Assembly (NCBI RefSeq): GCF_022606355.1
Contig: NZ_JAHHZQ010000001.1
Span: forward strand, 124,001 to 188,000
Direction: 5' to 3'
DNA length: 64,000 nt
From: Leifsonia shinshuensis
Lineage (GTDB): Bacteria > Actinomycetota > Actinomycetes > Actinomycetales > Microbacteriaceae
Below the pieces are notes generated by a model that saw only the letters and a program-made list of their open reading frames with translations, was not told where the DNA came from and ran no database searches. Positions 18,176 through 26,378 of this stretch are shown here, in pieces (position 1 is the stretch's first letter; every line of letters begins with the position of its first letter). The position numbers and the translations under genes were made by a program.

Positions 18176-18322
18176 GTTGAGTTCGACGTGCCCGACCCTC
18201 TATCCGGCACATCGGACGAACAATAGACCTCCTGCCGCGTGTGCCCCCACGCCCACGGCAGTCAGTTCGACAACGAATCCACCGGTGCCCTGCGGGGTTC
18301 CGGACGTCTACACAGGAGAATT

Positions 18323-18817
18323 GTGGCTGTCAAAATCCGTCTGAAGCGCCTCGGCAAGATCCGCGCTCCGTACTACCGCATCGTCGTGGCCGACTCGCGC
18401 ACCAAGCGCGACGGTCGCGTCATCGAGGAGATTGGTCTCTACCACCCGACCGAGGAGCCCTCGCGCATCGAGGTCGACTCGGACCGCGCGCAGTACTGGC
18501 TCAGCGTCGGCGCCCAGCCGTCCGAGCAGGTGCTCGTGCTCCTCAAGCTCACCGGCGACTGGGGCAAGTTCAAGGGTGACAAGAACGCCGTCTCGACCGT
18601 GAAGACCGCTGACGAGAAGGTCGCGTTCGTCGCCGACGAGAAGAAGAAGCCGGTCCTCAAGCCCAAGAAGGACGAGAAGCCGGCCGAGGTCGCCGCTGAG
18701 GCGGAGGCCGTCGTCGAGGCCGAGGTCGAGGCGGAGGAGGCCGAAGAGGCCGAGGTCGTCGCCGAGGCCGAAGAGATCACTGAAGAGGCCGCAGAGGCCG
18801 ACGGCGAGAAGGCGTAA
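18323..18817 (+). CDS. rpsP: 30S ribosomal protein S16 with a long acidic tail
   Basis: Small-subunit protein (164 aa). Residues 1-80 are a standard S16 ([49 protein letters not shown]). After residue 95 comes a Lys-rich piece and then an extreme Glu/Ala/Val tail of about 55 residues, so the protein is about twice the E. coli length. Acidic tails on S16 occur in actinobacteria, but this one is long. The GTG at 18323 has CAGGAGAA 5 nt upstream and starts exactly at the conserved N-terminus. First gene of rpsP-khpA-rimM. Confidence 0.95.
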   Translation: MAVKIRLKRLGKIRAPYYRIVVADSRTKRDGRVIEEIGLYHPTEEPSRIEVDSDRAQYWLSVGAQPSEQVLVLLKLTGDWGKFKGDKNAVSTVKTADEKVAFVADEKKKPVLKPKKDEKPAEVAAEAEAVVEAEVEAEEAEEAEVVAEAEEITEEAAEADGEKA

Positions 18818-18821
18818 CACC

Positions 18822-19052
18822 TTGCTCGCACCCGCGCTCACGCACCTGGTCAAAGGCATCGTCGACCACCCGGACGACGTGCATGTGGTGGCCAAGGGCT
18901 CCCCGCGTGGCGAGGTCCTCGAGGTTCGTGTGAACCCCGAGGACCTCGGCCGGGTCATCGGCCGTTCCGGCCGTACGGCCAAGGCGCTCCGCACGCTCGT
19001 GGCCGCGCTGGCCGACGGTCGCCGCGTTCGCGTCGACGTCGTCGACGACTGA
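18822..19052 (+). CDS. khpA: KH-domain RNA-binding protein KhpA
   Basis: A 76-aa single KH-domain protein with the GxxG loop in VIGRSGRTAKALRTLV. KhpA pairs with KhpB/Jag in other Gram-positives and binds structured RNA, affecting cell division and length; it is encoded after rpsP across actinobacteria and firmicutes. The TTG at 18822, 4 bp after the rpsP stop, gives the full conserved N-terminus (LAPALTHLVKGIVDHPDDV). It ends 1 bp before rimM. Confidence 0.9.
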   Translation: MLAPALTHLVKGIVDHPDDVHVVAKGSPRGEVLEVRVNPEDLGRVIGRSGRTAKALRTLVAALADGRRVRVDVVDD

Positions 19053-19053
19053 G

Positions 19054-19767
19054 GTGGCCGAGCACAAGCTGCCCCGCAAGGAGGTCGCTCCGCGGCCGGA
19101 TCAGACCGAGCTGCGTGTCGGCCGGCTGACCAAGGCACACGGTCTCAAGGGCGCGATCAAGGTCGAGCTCTACACCGACGAGCCGGAGCGTCGGTTCGTG
19201 CCAGGAGCGGTGTTCACGCTCCAAGTGCCCACCGCCTCCAAATGGCACGGCAAGACGATCGAGCTCAGCGAGCTGCGGTGGTACAACGGTCACCCGGTCG
19301 CCTTCTTCGTGGGCGTGGACGACCGCACCGAGGCCGAGACGCTCGTCAAGGCGATCCTGTGGGTGAGCCAGGACGCCCGTCAGCTCCCCGAGGAGGAGGA
19401 CGCCTGGTACGACCACCAGCTGGTCGGCCTCAGCGCGCGTCGTGACGGCGTCGAGGTGGGCACGATCGCCCGCGTCGAGCACCTCCCCGCCCAGGACCTG
19501 CTGGTCGTCCGCACGGCCGACGGCGAGGTCCTGGTGCCGTTCGTCTCGGCGATCGTGCCCGAGGTCGATCTGGCGACAGGAACCGTCACGCTCACGCCGC
19601 CCGCGGGACTCTTCGAGGAGATCCCGGACGACGACGAGCCTGCGTCCACGGAAGCTCCGGCCGACGCAGAGCCGGTCGACGCAGAGCCGGCCGACGCAGA
19701 GCCGGCCGACGCAGACGCCCAGGGGACGGCGGGCGCCCCGACCCAGGCGGAGAACGGCGAAGGCTGA
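19054..19767 (+). CDS. rimM: Ribosome maturation factor RimM with repetitive acidic tail
   Basis: 16S rRNA-processing factor for 30S head assembly that binds S19. RimM N domain (LRVGRLTKAHGLKGAIKVELYTDEP, residues 21-45) and PRC-barrel C domain (DAWYDHQLVGLSARRDG, VEHLPAQDLLVVRT, VPFVSAIVPEVD) are complete by about residue 185. The last 45 or so residues are Asp/Glu/Ala/Pro rich and include a 5-residue unit (D-A-E-P-x) repeated three times. Start GTG at 19054, 1 bp after khpA; a later start would lose part of an unconserved N-terminus only. The PIN gene follows 4 bp later. Confidence 0.93.
   Translation: MAEHKLPRKEVAPRPDQTELRVGRLTKAHGLKGAIKVELYTDEPERRFVPGAVFTLQVPTASKWHGKTIELSELRWYNGHPVAFFVGVDDRTEAETLVKAILWVSQDARQLPEEEDAWYDHQLVGLSARRDGVEVGTIARVEHLPAQDLLVVRTADGEVLVPFVSAIVPEVDLATGTVTLTPPAGLFEEIPDDDEPASTEAPADAEPVDAEPADAEPADADAQGTAGAPTQAENGEG
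19663..19716 (+). repeat. 15-bp tandem repeat in the rimM tail
   Basis: Three full copies and one partial copy of a 15-bp unit (GACGCAGAGCCGGYC) in frame encode the Asp-Ala-Glu-Pro-x repeats of the RimM tail. Copies two and three are identical, which makes length variation between strains likely. Confidence 0.85.
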
Positions 19768-19771
19768 CGCC

Positions 19772-20167
19772 ATGACCGCCTACGTGATCGACGCCTCCGC
19801 AGCAATCGAGCTCGCGGAAGCCGGCTACGTCCCGGCGGTGGGCGACTCGCTCCTCGCGCCGACACTGCTGCGGTCGGAGGTCCTGGCCGACCTGCGCCGC
19901 GAAGTCGCCTCGGGTGCGCGCGACGAGCGTGCGGCGCTCGCGCTGATCGGGGCGGTGGATCGGCTTCCGGTCCGACTCCTCGGTGACCGCGTCCTGCGCA
20001 AGACGGCGTGGCGGCTCGCGGGCGAGCTCGGCTGGCCGGACACCCTGGCGGCCGAGTACGTCGCGCTGACGGTCCTCCACGGGGACGCGCTTGTGACCGA
20101 CGTCTCCGAGCGGTATGCCGGCGCGCCTGTCGCTCTGCGCACCGGAGCCGACCTCCTGCGCTCCTGA
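19772..20167 (+). CDS. Orphan PIN-domain protein (putative ribonuclease)
   Basis: A 131-aa PIN-domain protein of VapC size. The acidic metal-binding residues are present: D7 in VIDASAAIE, E36 in LLRSEVLADL, D90 in GWPDTLAAEYVALT and D110 in ALVTDV. PIN domains are Mg-dependent RNases and most VapC toxins sit after a VapB antitoxin, but here the gene directly upstream is rimM (4-bp gap) and the next is a convergent regulator, so there is no antitoxin candidate. It may be a domesticated VapC or act in RNA processing with its ribosome-biogenesis neighbours. The start ATG at 19772 coincides with the canonical PIN N-terminus. The family is sure; the role is not. Confidence 0.85.
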   Translation: MTAYVIDASAAIELAEAGYVPAVGDSLLAPTLLRSEVLADLRREVASGARDERAALALIGAVDRLPVRLLGDRVLRKTAWRLAGELGWPDTLAAEYVALTVLHGDALVTDVSERYAGAPVALRTGADLLRS

Positions 20168-20173
20168 CGCGGG

Positions 20174-20848
20174 TCAGCGCGCGGCCGTCCCGACGATCGC
20201 GAGCCCGCGAGCGCGGAGCAGCCGCGCGTCGGCGTCCAGGGCGGCCTGGAGCCGCTCGTGGGTGCCCACGATATGCCGGTGGATGCTCTCCGCCGCCGCG
20301 TCCGCGTCCCGGGCAGCGACCTGATCGACGATCGTGCGGTGCTCCTCCCACGCGGTGCGCCGGGCCTCCGGCGTACGCACTTCGAGCCAGCGCGTCCGCG
20401 CGAGTCTGGTCATCGCCGACGCCACCGTGTCGGCGAAGAAGTGGTTGCCGCTGAGCTCGGCCAGTCGTACATGGAAGTCGGCCCCCGCCCCGATCGCGTC
20501 CTCGTTGGGGCGATCCGGATCGAAGGAACCGAGTGCGTCCCGGAGCGCACTGAGGGCGTCGTCCGAGGCGCGCGCCACGCTGAGCCGCACCCCGGCGGAC
20601 TCGACGGCGTCCCGCAGTTCGCTGAGCCGGGCGATCTCGCCGAGGTCGATGGGGGAGACCTCCCACGCGCGTCCGTCCCGTCGCACCAGGCCTTCTGCCT
20701 CGAGTCGCATCAGGGCGGCGCGCAGCGGGGTGCGGGAGGCGCCGAGCTCGGCCTCCAGACCGCGCTCGGTGATCCGCGAGCCGGGGACGCGATCCAGGTC
20801 GAGGATCCCGGACCGGAGTCGCTCGTAGACGTGGGACTGCTCTGCCAT
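20174..20848 (-). CDS. GntR/FadR-type transcriptional regulator
   Basis: A 224-aa regulator. The N-terminal winged helix-turn-helix (about residues 8-70) has the GntR pattern VYERLRSGILDLDRVPGSRITERGLEAELGASRTPLRAALMRLEAEGLV; the rest is an all-helical FCD ligand domain with metal/ligand residues (DFHVRLAELSGNHFF, HRTIVDQVAARDADAA, HRHIVGTHERL). Start ATG at 20848 with AAAGGAG 4 nt upstream; the open frame continues to 20869 into the operator. It is divergent from the MFS gene with only 47 bp between starts, so it almost certainly controls that transporter and itself. The effector is probably a small carboxylate transported by the MFS protein. Confidence 0.9.
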   Translation of the reverse strand: MAEQSHVYERLRSGILDLDRVPGSRITERGLEAELGASRTPLRAALMRLEAEGLVRRDGRAWEVSPIDLGEIARLSELRDAVESAGVRLSVARASDDALSALRDALGSFDPDRPNEDAIGAGADFHVRLAELSGNHFFADTVASAMTRLARTRWLEVRTPEARRTAWEEHRTIVDQVAARDADAAAESIHRHIVGTHERLQAALDADARLLRARGLAIVGTAAR

Positions 20849-20857
20849 CTCGCTCCT

Positions 20858-20893
20858 TTGGTATACCAAGCCGGTATACCGCTAAGGTGTACC
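20858..20893. promoter_or_regulatory. Triple operator of the GntR regulator over the MFS promoter
   Basis: Three copies of GGTATACC/GGTATACC/GGTGTACC start at 20860, 20873 and 20886, exactly 13 bp apart. The first is embedded in the perfect palindrome TTGGTATACCAA (20858-20869), which fits the TGGT-n-ACCA type site of FadR-subfamily GntR proteins. A -10 hexamer TAAGGT (20883-20888) ends 7 nt before the MFS ATG, and TTGGTA (20858-20863) lies 19 bp upstream of it, so the array covers the whole promoter. Confidence 0.7.
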
Positions 20894-20895
20894 GC

Positions 20896-22125
20896 ATGAG
20901 CGATCGTACGCGAGAAGACACCCGGAAAGTCAGAAACCCTCGGCCGTGGTTGATGCTCGCGCTCGGCGTCGCCGGGCAGGCGAGCTCGACGGTCTTCGTC
21001 TCCACGCCCGCCTTCCTCATCCCGCTGCTGCACACCGAGCGCGGGCTCAGCCTGGCGCAGGCCGGCCTGCTGGCGTCCGCGCCCACCCTGGGCCTGGTGC
21101 TCGCCCTCATCGCCTGGGGAGCGCTGAGCGACCGCATCGGGGAGCGTTGGGTCATCGCGGCCGGGCTGGCTCTGACGGCCGCGGCTGCGGTCGCGGCGAT
21201 GTTCGTGTCGTCCTATGTCGCCCTCGGCGCGCTCTTCCTCGTGGGAGGCATGGCGGCGGCCAGCCCCAACGCGGCGAGCGGCCGGGTCGTCATCGGCTGG
21301 TTCGCCAAAGAGCGGCGCGGGCTGGCGATGGGCATCCGCCAGATGTGCCAGCCGCTCGGTGTCGCCGTGGCGGCGATCAGCGTGCCGCTGCTGGCGGCCT
21401 CCGGCGGGATCGCGGCGGCACTCGCGGTGCCCGCCGTGCTCTGCGGCGTATCGGCGGTGCTCTGCGCGATCGGCATCGTCGATCCGCCACGCCCGCCGCG
21501 CAGGGCCGCTGACGGCGAGACGGCCCACCCGCACGCGACCTGGCGTCCGTACCGGGAGACCTCGCTGCTGTGGCGCATCCACGCCGTCTCGATGCTGCTC
21601 GTGGTGCCCCAGTTCACCGTGTCCACGTTCGGCCTGGTCTGGCTCGTCACCGAGCTGCACTTCAGCTCCCTCGCCGCCGGCATCGTGATCGGGGTCAGCC
21701 AGTTCGCCGGCGCCATCGGCCGTATCGGGATCGGCGTCCTGAGCGACCGGGTGGGCAGCCACCTGGTCCCGTTGCGCTGGGTGTCGGTCGCGGCGGTGGC
21801 CGTCATGCTGCTGATGGGGGTGGCGTCGGCGCTGGGCTCGGTCGCCGCCGCGGTCATCCTCATCGCGGCAGCGGTCGTGACCGTGGCCGACAACGGCCTC
21901 GCCTACACGTCGGTGGCGGAGATCGCGGGGCCGTTCTGGTCGGGCCGCGCGCTCGGGGCGCAGAACACCGGGCAGTTCCTTGCGGCATCGATCGTGGGCC
22001 CGGCGGTCGGGGCGCTCATCGGCTGGGTCGGCTTCCCGCTGGCGTTCGCCGCCGTGGCTGTGTGCCCGGCGATCGCGGCTCCGCTCGTGCCGCGCGACCG
22101 GGAGCTGTCCGTCGTCCCCGAATAG
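20896..22125 (+). CDS. Major facilitator superfamily transporter
   Basis: A 409-aa membrane protein with about 12 transmembrane segments and the MFS motif A variant [14 protein letters not shown] between helices 2 and 3, repeated as [15 protein letters not shown] in the second half; [16 protein letters not shown] follows helix 5. It is probably a proton-coupled transporter of a small organic solute; the substrate cannot be read. The ATG at 20896 is preferred because a -10 box lies 7 nt before it; an in-frame GTG at 20887 lies inside the operator. It is controlled by the divergent GntR-type gene. The gntR-MFS pair interrupts the otherwise conserved rimM-trmD order. Confidence 0.88.
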   Translation: MSDRTREDTRKVRNPRPWLMLALGVAGQASSTVFVSTPAFLIPLLHTERGLSLAQAGLLASAPTLGLVLALIAWGALSDRIGERWVIAAGLALTAAAAVAAMFVSSYVALGALFLVGGMAAASPNAASGRVVIGWFAKERRGLAMGIRQMCQPLGVAVAAISVPLLAASGGIAAALAVPAVLCGVSAVLCAIGIVDPPRPPRRAADGETAHPHATWRPYRETSLLWRIHAVSMLLVVPQFTVSTFGLVWLVTELHFSSLAAGIVIGVSQFAGAIGRIGIGVLSDRVGSHLVPLRWVSVAAVAVMLLMGVASALGSVAAAVILIAAAVVTVADNGLAYTSVAEIAGPFWSGRALGAQNTGQFLAASIVGPAVGALIGWVGFPLAFAAVAVCPAIAAPLVPRDRELSVVPE

Positions 22126-22128
22126 ACT
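22123..22128 (+). promoter_or_regulatory. -10 element of a leaderless trmD promoter
   Basis: TAGACT overlaps the stop codon of the MFS gene and ends 7 nt before the trmD ATG, so trmD probably has its own leaderless transcript despite following the MFS gene closely. Confidence 0.5.
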
Positions 22129-22135
22129 TCCCTCC

Positions 22136-22819
22136 ATGCGCATCGACATCGTCACGATCTTCCCGACCTTCTTCGATGTGCTCGACATCTCGTTGCTCGG
22201 CAAGGCCCGGCAGGCGGGGATCATCCAGCTCGGCGTGCACGACCTCCGCGACAGCACGCACGACCGGCACCGCACCGTCGATGACACGCCCTACGGCGGC
22301 GGTGCCGGAATGGTCATGAAGCCGGAGCCCTGGGGGGAGGCGCTCGACGGCATCCTGACGGGCTCCGACGACCCGCTGCTGATCTTCCCGTCGCCCGCCG
22401 GAGACGTCTTCACGCAGGCGATGGCGCGCGAGCTCTCCACCGAGTCGCACCTGGTCTTCGGCTGCGGGCGTTACGAGGGCATCGACCAGCGGGTGTTCGA
22501 CGAGTACTCCGCGCGTGGCCGGGTGCGCCTCGTGAGCGTTGGCGACTACGTGCTCAACGGCGGGGAGGTCGCCACGATGGCCATGATCGAGGCGATCGGG
22601 CGGCTCATCCCCGGTGTCGTCGGCAACCCCGAGAGCCTGGTGCAGGAGTCGCACGAGGACGGCCTGCTCGAGTATCCCTCGTACACCAAGCCCGCGCAGT
22701 GGCGCGGCCACGACGTCCCGCCCGTGCTGCTCTCCGGCAACCACGGGGCGATCGAGGCGTGGCGACGGGAGCAGTCGCTCGCGCGCACCGCCCGCGTGCG
22801 CCCCGACCTCCTGCCGTAG
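22136..22819 (+). CDS. trmD: tRNA (guanine-N1)-methyltransferase
   Basis: SPOUT-class enzyme that makes m1G37 in tRNAs and so prevents frameshifting (227 aa, standard). Motifs: [71 protein letters not shown] (knot region) and [15 protein letters not shown]. The start is the ATG at 22136, 10 bp after the MFS stop. It is convergent with map. Confidence 0.97.
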   Translation: MRIDIVTIFPTFFDVLDISLLGKARQAGIIQLGVHDLRDSTHDRHRTVDDTPYGGGAGMVMKPEPWGEALDGILTGSDDPLLIFPSPAGDVFTQAMARELSTESHLVFGCGRYEGIDQRVFDEYSARGRVRLVSVGDYVLNGGEVATMAMIEAIGRLIPGVVGNPESLVQESHEDGLLEYPSYTKPAQWRGHDVPPVLLSGNHGAIEAWRREQSLARTARVRPDLLP

Positions 22820-22862
22820 CGCGCCCTTCCCTAGGGGCACGCCGCACGCCGATCGCGACCGA

Positions 22863-23627
22863 TCAGGGCGCGCTGAGGACGAGGGGGCCGTTCTCGGTGA
22901 TCGCGACGGTGTGTTCGGAGTGTGCGCCGCGGGAGCCGTCGGCGGACCGCAGCGTCCAGCCGTCGGGGTCGGTGAAGATCTCGTCCGTCGTCTCCAGGAA
23001 CCACGGCTCGATCGCGATCACCAGCCCGGGACGGAGTGGGAACCCGCGTCCGGCGCGGCCGTCGTTGGGGATGTGCGGGTCGCCGTGCATCGTGCGCCCG
23101 ACGCCGTGACCGCCGAACTGCGTGTTGACGGCATAGCCCTCGGCGTGCGCCACAGCGGCGATCGCCGCGGAGATGTCGCCGACGCGGCCGCCCGGCTGGG
23201 CTGCGGCGATGCCGGCTGTCAGCGCGCGGCGAGTCGTCTCGATGAGGCGCAGATCCTCGTCGCGCGCGGATCCCACGACCAGGCTCACGGCCGAGTCGGC
23301 CACCCAGCCGTCGACGCTCGCGGCGAAGTCGAGGCTCAGGAGGTCGCCGTCGCGAAGGCGGTAGTCGTGGGGGAGCCCGTGCAGGACCGCGTCGTTCACC
23401 GAGGTGCAGATCACCTTGCCGAACGGGCTGGCGCCGAACGAGGGGTGGTAGTCGATGTAGCACGACTCTGCGCCGCGCGTGCGGATCAGATCGTGCGCGA
23501 GGGCGTCGAGCTCCAGGAGGTTGACGCCCACCCGCGCAGCCGCCGCGGTCTCGGCGAGCACGTCGGCGACGAATCGGCCCGCCGGCCGCATCTGCTCGAT
23601 CTCGGCAGGTGTCCTCAGCTCGATCAC
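22863..23627 (-). CDS. map: Type I methionine aminopeptidase
   Basis: Removes N-terminal Met from nascent proteins (254 aa). Pita-bread fold landmarks are visible: first-shell His in DYHPSFGASPFGKVICTSVNDAVLHGLP, metal Asp in LLSLDFAASVDGWVADSAVS, GHGVGRTMHGDPHIPN and catalytic Glu in AIEPWF and HSEHTVAI. The GTG at 23627 has a GAGAGGAC stretch 4 nt upstream and starts the conserved VIELRTPAEIEQMRPAGR; the frame stays open upstream but is antisense to the next gene. It lies between trmD and a small membrane-protein gene, both on the other strand. Actinobacteria often have two map genes; a second one is not in the window. Confidence 0.95.
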   Translation of the reverse strand: MIELRTPAEIEQMRPAGRFVADVLAETAAAARVGVNLLELDALAHDLIRTRGAESCYIDYHPSFGASPFGKVICTSVNDAVLHGLPHDYRLRDGDLLSLDFAASVDGWVADSAVSLVVGSARDEDLRLIETTRRALTAGIAAAQPGGRVGDISAAIAAVAHAEGYAVNTQFGGHGVGRTMHGDPHIPNDGRAGRGFPLRPGLVIAIEPWFLETTDEIFTDPDGWTLRSADGSRGAHSEHTVAITENGPLVLSAP

Positions 23628-23783
23628 GTGTGTCCTCTCTCTGCTCCCGGAGCCCAGTCTTCCATGTCCGCCCGGGTGCCGGCCCGCGAGCGGGGTCCTC
23701 GGCCGGAATCCTCCGCCGGCCGCACAGTCCGCCCGTGGCGAACCCGCAGCCGCCGCACAGCCGCGCGAGGCTACGCTGAACGC

Positions 23784-24293
23784 GTGATCATCCGCAAGGC
23801 GTTCTACTGGTGGTTTTTCCCGTCCGCCGTGGTGCTGCCCGTGTGGCTGCTGATCGGCTGGGCGGCGTTCCACCAGGGCAGCGGCTGGACGTTCCTCGGC
23901 CTCCTGGTGCTGTGCCCGATCCTGTTCGTGGCGCTCCTCGCGATCGGGGGCATCGTGATGGCGCGCAAGAGCGTCCGCGACGCGCGTGCCGTGTCCTGGT
24001 ACGACACCGGCCTGCTCGTGGGCTGGAGCGCCTCGATCATCGCGTTCGGCTTCTTCCCGCCCGGGCTGACCGGCTGGCTCGCCGTCCTCGGCGTCCTGTT
24101 CTTCCTTGCCTTGTTCTGGGTGGGGCTCTGGGAGCTCGTGACCGAGACGCGCGATCGCGTCCAGGTCTCGTACGCCGCCTACCAGCGCGCCGCCGGCCCG
24201 GAGCAGGTCGATCGTCCGCAGAGCATGCCGGCCGACGACGATGCCGACGTCATCATCATCGAGGAGCGCCGCGAGGACCGCCCCTCCAGCTGA
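23784..24293 (+). CDS. Small integral membrane protein, unknown function
   Basis: A 169-aa protein with about four transmembrane helices (roughly residues 12-30, 38-58, 72-90 and 92-112), an Arg/Lys-bearing loop after helix 2 (MARKSVRDARA) and a hydrophilic acidic C-terminal tail with a VIIIEERRED stretch. I do not recognise a family. The GTG at 23784 is preferred because TACGCT ends 6 nt upstream (leaderless pattern) and the hydrophobic domain starts right after; the upstream extension of the frame is antisense to map. It lies just before the rplS promoter, on the same strand. Confidence 0.72.
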   Translation: MIIRKAFYWWFFPSAVVLPVWLLIGWAAFHQGSGWTFLGLLVLCPILFVALLAIGGIVMARKSVRDARAVSWYDTGLLVGWSASIIAFGFFPPGLTGWLAVLGVLFFLALFWVGLWELVTETRDRVQVSYAAYQRAAGPEQVDRPQSMPADDDADVIIIEERREDRPSS

Positions 24294-24314
24294 GCGCCGT
24301 CGTCGCGACGCGCT

Positions 24315-24494
24315 TTGGCAATCGGGCCGCGCGCATGGCAGAATAGACCTTCGTGCCGCCGCCAGGCTCTGCCGCAGGGGAGCCAGCATCTTGAGCGCGC
24401 ACACCCAATCGAATCCCGGCCGTGCCGTCTGTCATCCAGCGCGCGGCCCCGAGTCCGTCCCCGACCTGCCGGCGGGTACAGAGAGCGAACAGCA
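24315..24494 (+). promoter_or_regulatory. rplS promoter and 150-nt leader
   Basis: TTGGCA (24315-24320), an 18-bp spacer and CAGAAT (24339-24344) form a plausible promoter. The transcript would carry a leader of about 145 nt before rplS, long for this genome where many genes are leaderless. It is GC-rich with possible stems but matches no riboswitch I know; ribosomal-protein autoregulation is the natural guess. Confidence 0.45.
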
Positions 24495-24842
24495 ATGCAC
24501 ATCCTCGATCAGGTGGACGCCGCGTCCCTCAAGCAGGACATCCCCGCGTTCCGCGCCGGCGACACCGTCAAGGTGCACGTCAACATCATCGAGGGCAGCC
24601 GCTCTCGTATCCAGGTCTTCCAGGGCGTCGTGATCGGCCGCTCGGGCGAAGGCGTCCGCGAGACCTTCACGGTCCGCAAGGTCAGCTTCCAGGTCGGCGT
24701 CGAGCGTACCTTCCCGGTGCACTCCCCGGTCATCGACCACATCGAGGTCGTCACCCGCGGTGACGTCCGTCGCGCCAAGCTGTACTACCTGCGCGAGCTG
24801 CGCGGCAAGAAGGCGAAGATCAAGGAGAAGCGCGACAACTGA
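24495..24842 (+). CDS. rplS: 50S ribosomal protein L19
   Basis: Large-subunit protein at the subunit interface (115 aa, standard). Conserved: [80 protein letters not shown]. The ATG at 24495 follows a GAGAGCGAACAGCA stretch with a weak Shine-Dalgarno sequence. Followed by a perfect hairpin terminator. Confidence 0.98.
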   Translation: MHILDQVDAASLKQDIPAFRAGDTVKVHVNIIEGSRSRIQVFQGVVIGRSGEGVRETFTVRKVSFQVGVERTFPVHSPVIDHIEVVTRGDVRRAKLYYLRELRGKKAKIKEKRDN

Positions 24843-24876
24843 GCGTTTCGCGCGCAACCTCCACTGCGCACACAGC

Positions 24877-24918
24877 ACGGAGCTCCCGGTCCTACACTGG
24901 ACCGGGAGCTCCGTCGTT
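24877..24918 (+). terminator. Terminator after rplS
   Basis: A perfect 16-bp stem (24877-24892 with 24899-24914) with a 6-nt loop TACACT, followed by CGTTGTG. The U-tract is poor, but the stem is very stable and it is well placed between rplS and lepB. Confidence 0.75.
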
Positions 24919-24952
24919 GTGAGCGGCCGGGAACGAGACGTAAGGCGAGCGA

Positions 24953-25687
24953 ATGACGGATGAGACGCTGCCGAGCCGCTCGGCCGGGCGGGCGCGTAGC
25001 CGCCGAGGCGTCCTGCTGTTCCTCCGCGACGTGCTCGTGGTCGTCGTGATCGCCCTGCTGGTCGCCTTCCTGATCAAGACCTTCGTCGTGCGCTCCTTCT
25101 ACATCCCCTCCGGGTCGATGGAGAACACGCTTCAGATCAACGATAAGATCCTCGTCAACGAGCTCCAGCCGTCGGTGTTCGGCCTCAGCCGGGGCGATGT
25201 GGTCGTCTTCCGCGATCCGGGAAGCTGGCTGCCGCCGTCGCCGCCCGTGGTCCGCAATCCGCTGGCCCAGGCGACCGACACCGCCCTCACCTTCGTCGGG
25301 CTGTCCGCGTCCGACAGCGACGATCACCTGGTCAAGCGGATCATCGGGCTGCCGGGCGACCACGTCGTCTGCTGCGACACGGCCGGACGGATCACGGTGA
25401 ACGGCACGCCGATCGTCGAGCCGTACATCCAGATCCCACCGGGGCAGAAGGACGCGGCCACGCTCACCTTCGACGTCACGGTGCCATCCGGGCGTCTCTG
25501 GGTCATGGGCGACAACCGCTACAACTCGCAGGATTCCTCGCGCAACCAGGCCCTGCCGGGTCACGGCTTCGTGCCGCTCGACCACGTCGTCGGCCGTGCG
25601 GTGGTGATCAGCTGGCCGGTGGGCAGATGGTCCTGGTTGGACGACTATCCTGAAGCCTTCCGGGATGTGAAGGAGAACCGGCAATGA
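24953..25687 (+). CDS. lepB: Signal peptidase I
   Basis: Membrane-bound serine protease that cleaves Sec/Tat signal peptides (244 aa). A basic N-terminus is followed by one transmembrane anchor (about residues 21-43), then box B FYIPSGSMENTL with nucleophile Ser55, box D HLVKRIIGLPGD with the general-base Lys, and box E VMGDNRYNSQDSS. An insertion around residues 90-118 separates B and D. Start ATG at 24953. Its stop overlaps the rnhB start (ATGATGA at 25681-25687), so the two are coupled. Confidence 0.95.
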   Translation: MTDETLPSRSAGRARSRRGVLLFLRDVLVVVVIALLVAFLIKTFVVRSFYIPSGSMENTLQINDKILVNELQPSVFGLSRGDVVVFRDPGSWLPPSPPVVRNPLAQATDTALTFVGLSASDSDDHLVKRIIGLPGDHVVCCDTAGRITVNGTPIVEPYIQIPPGQKDAATLTFDVTVPSGRLWVMGDNRYNSQDSSRNQALPGHGFVPLDHVVGRAVVISWPVGRWSWLDDYPEAFRDVKENRQ

Positions 25688-26349
25688 TGACCCCGGTCAC
25701 GCCGTCGCTGCGCTTCGAGAAGGCGCTCTACCGCGACGGGGTCACGTCGATCGTCGCCGTGGACGAGGTGGGGCGCGGCGCTCTCGCCGGTCCGGTCGCC
25801 GTCGGCATGGTGGTCATCGACACCGGGGTCAAGCGCATCCCTCCGGGGCTGCGCGACTCGAAGCTGCTCCCGGAGCCCGTGCGCGAGGCGCTCGAGCCGG
25901 CGTGCCGACGCTGGTCGCTCTTCCACGCCGTGGGGCTGGCCTCGGCAGCGGAGGTCGACTCGCTCGGCATCATGCGCTGCCTGGGACTCGCCGGCGCCCG
26001 CGCCCTCGAGAGCCTCGAGGAGCAGGGGGCGCAGGTCCGCGAGAGCACGCTCATCCTGGACGGCAACTACGACTACCTGAATCCGGCGCTGCTGCGCCCC
26101 GCGCGGGTTGTGACGCGCATCAAGGCCGACCGGGACTGCGCGTCGGTCGCCGCCGCCTCCGTGATCGCCAAGGTGCATCGCGACAGGCTCATGATCCAGC
26201 ACGACGAGCAGTACCCGGGGTACGGCTGGGTGAGCAACAAGGGCTACTCGACCCCGGAGCACTTCGCGGCGATCGCATCGCTCGGCCCCAGCGCGCTGCA
26301 CAGACTGACGTGGTTGAAGGACCTCCAGACACTCGACATGCCGATTTAG
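25684..26349 (+). CDS. rnhB: Ribonuclease HII
   Basis: Endonuclease that removes RNA from RNA-DNA hybrids, including single ribonucleotides (221 aa). The active-site motif VDEVGRGALAGPVAVGMV carries the Asp-Glu pair; further acidic residues sit in LILDGNYDYL and KADRDCASVAAASVIAKVHRD. GYGWVSNKGYSTPEH is the typical C-terminal block. It starts inside the end of lepB, and the start is unambiguous. Confidence 0.96.
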   Translation: MMTPVTPSLRFEKALYRDGVTSIVAVDEVGRGALAGPVAVGMVVIDTGVKRIPPGLRDSKLLPEPVREALEPACRRWSLFHAVGLASAAEVDSLGIMRCLGLAGARALESLEEQGAQVRESTLILDGNYDYLNPALLRPARVVTRIKADRDCASVAAASVIAKVHRDRLMIQHDEQYPGYGWVSNKGYSTPEHFAAIASLGPSALHRLTWLKDLQTLDMPI

Positions 26350-26363
26350 GGTCGCGGGCGGCT

Positions 26364-26369
26364 TAGACT
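26364..26369 (+). promoter_or_regulatory. -10 element upstream of the DUF2469 gene
   Basis: TAGACT ends 9 nt before the ATG at 26379, the same TAGACTT context as before ffh and trmD; a leaderless or near-leaderless start is likely. Confidence 0.45.
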
Positions 26370-26378
26370 TGACGAACG

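Noticed and set aside
20174-22125. gntR-MFS pair as a mobile element
   Set aside because: No transposase, terminal repeats or change in base composition was seen; it is an accessory insertion at most.
22818-22874. Hairpin AGCGCGCCCT...AGGGCGCGCT between trmD and map as a terminator
   Set aside because: The arms pair perfectly but the loop is 37 nt and there is no T-run; too weak to call.
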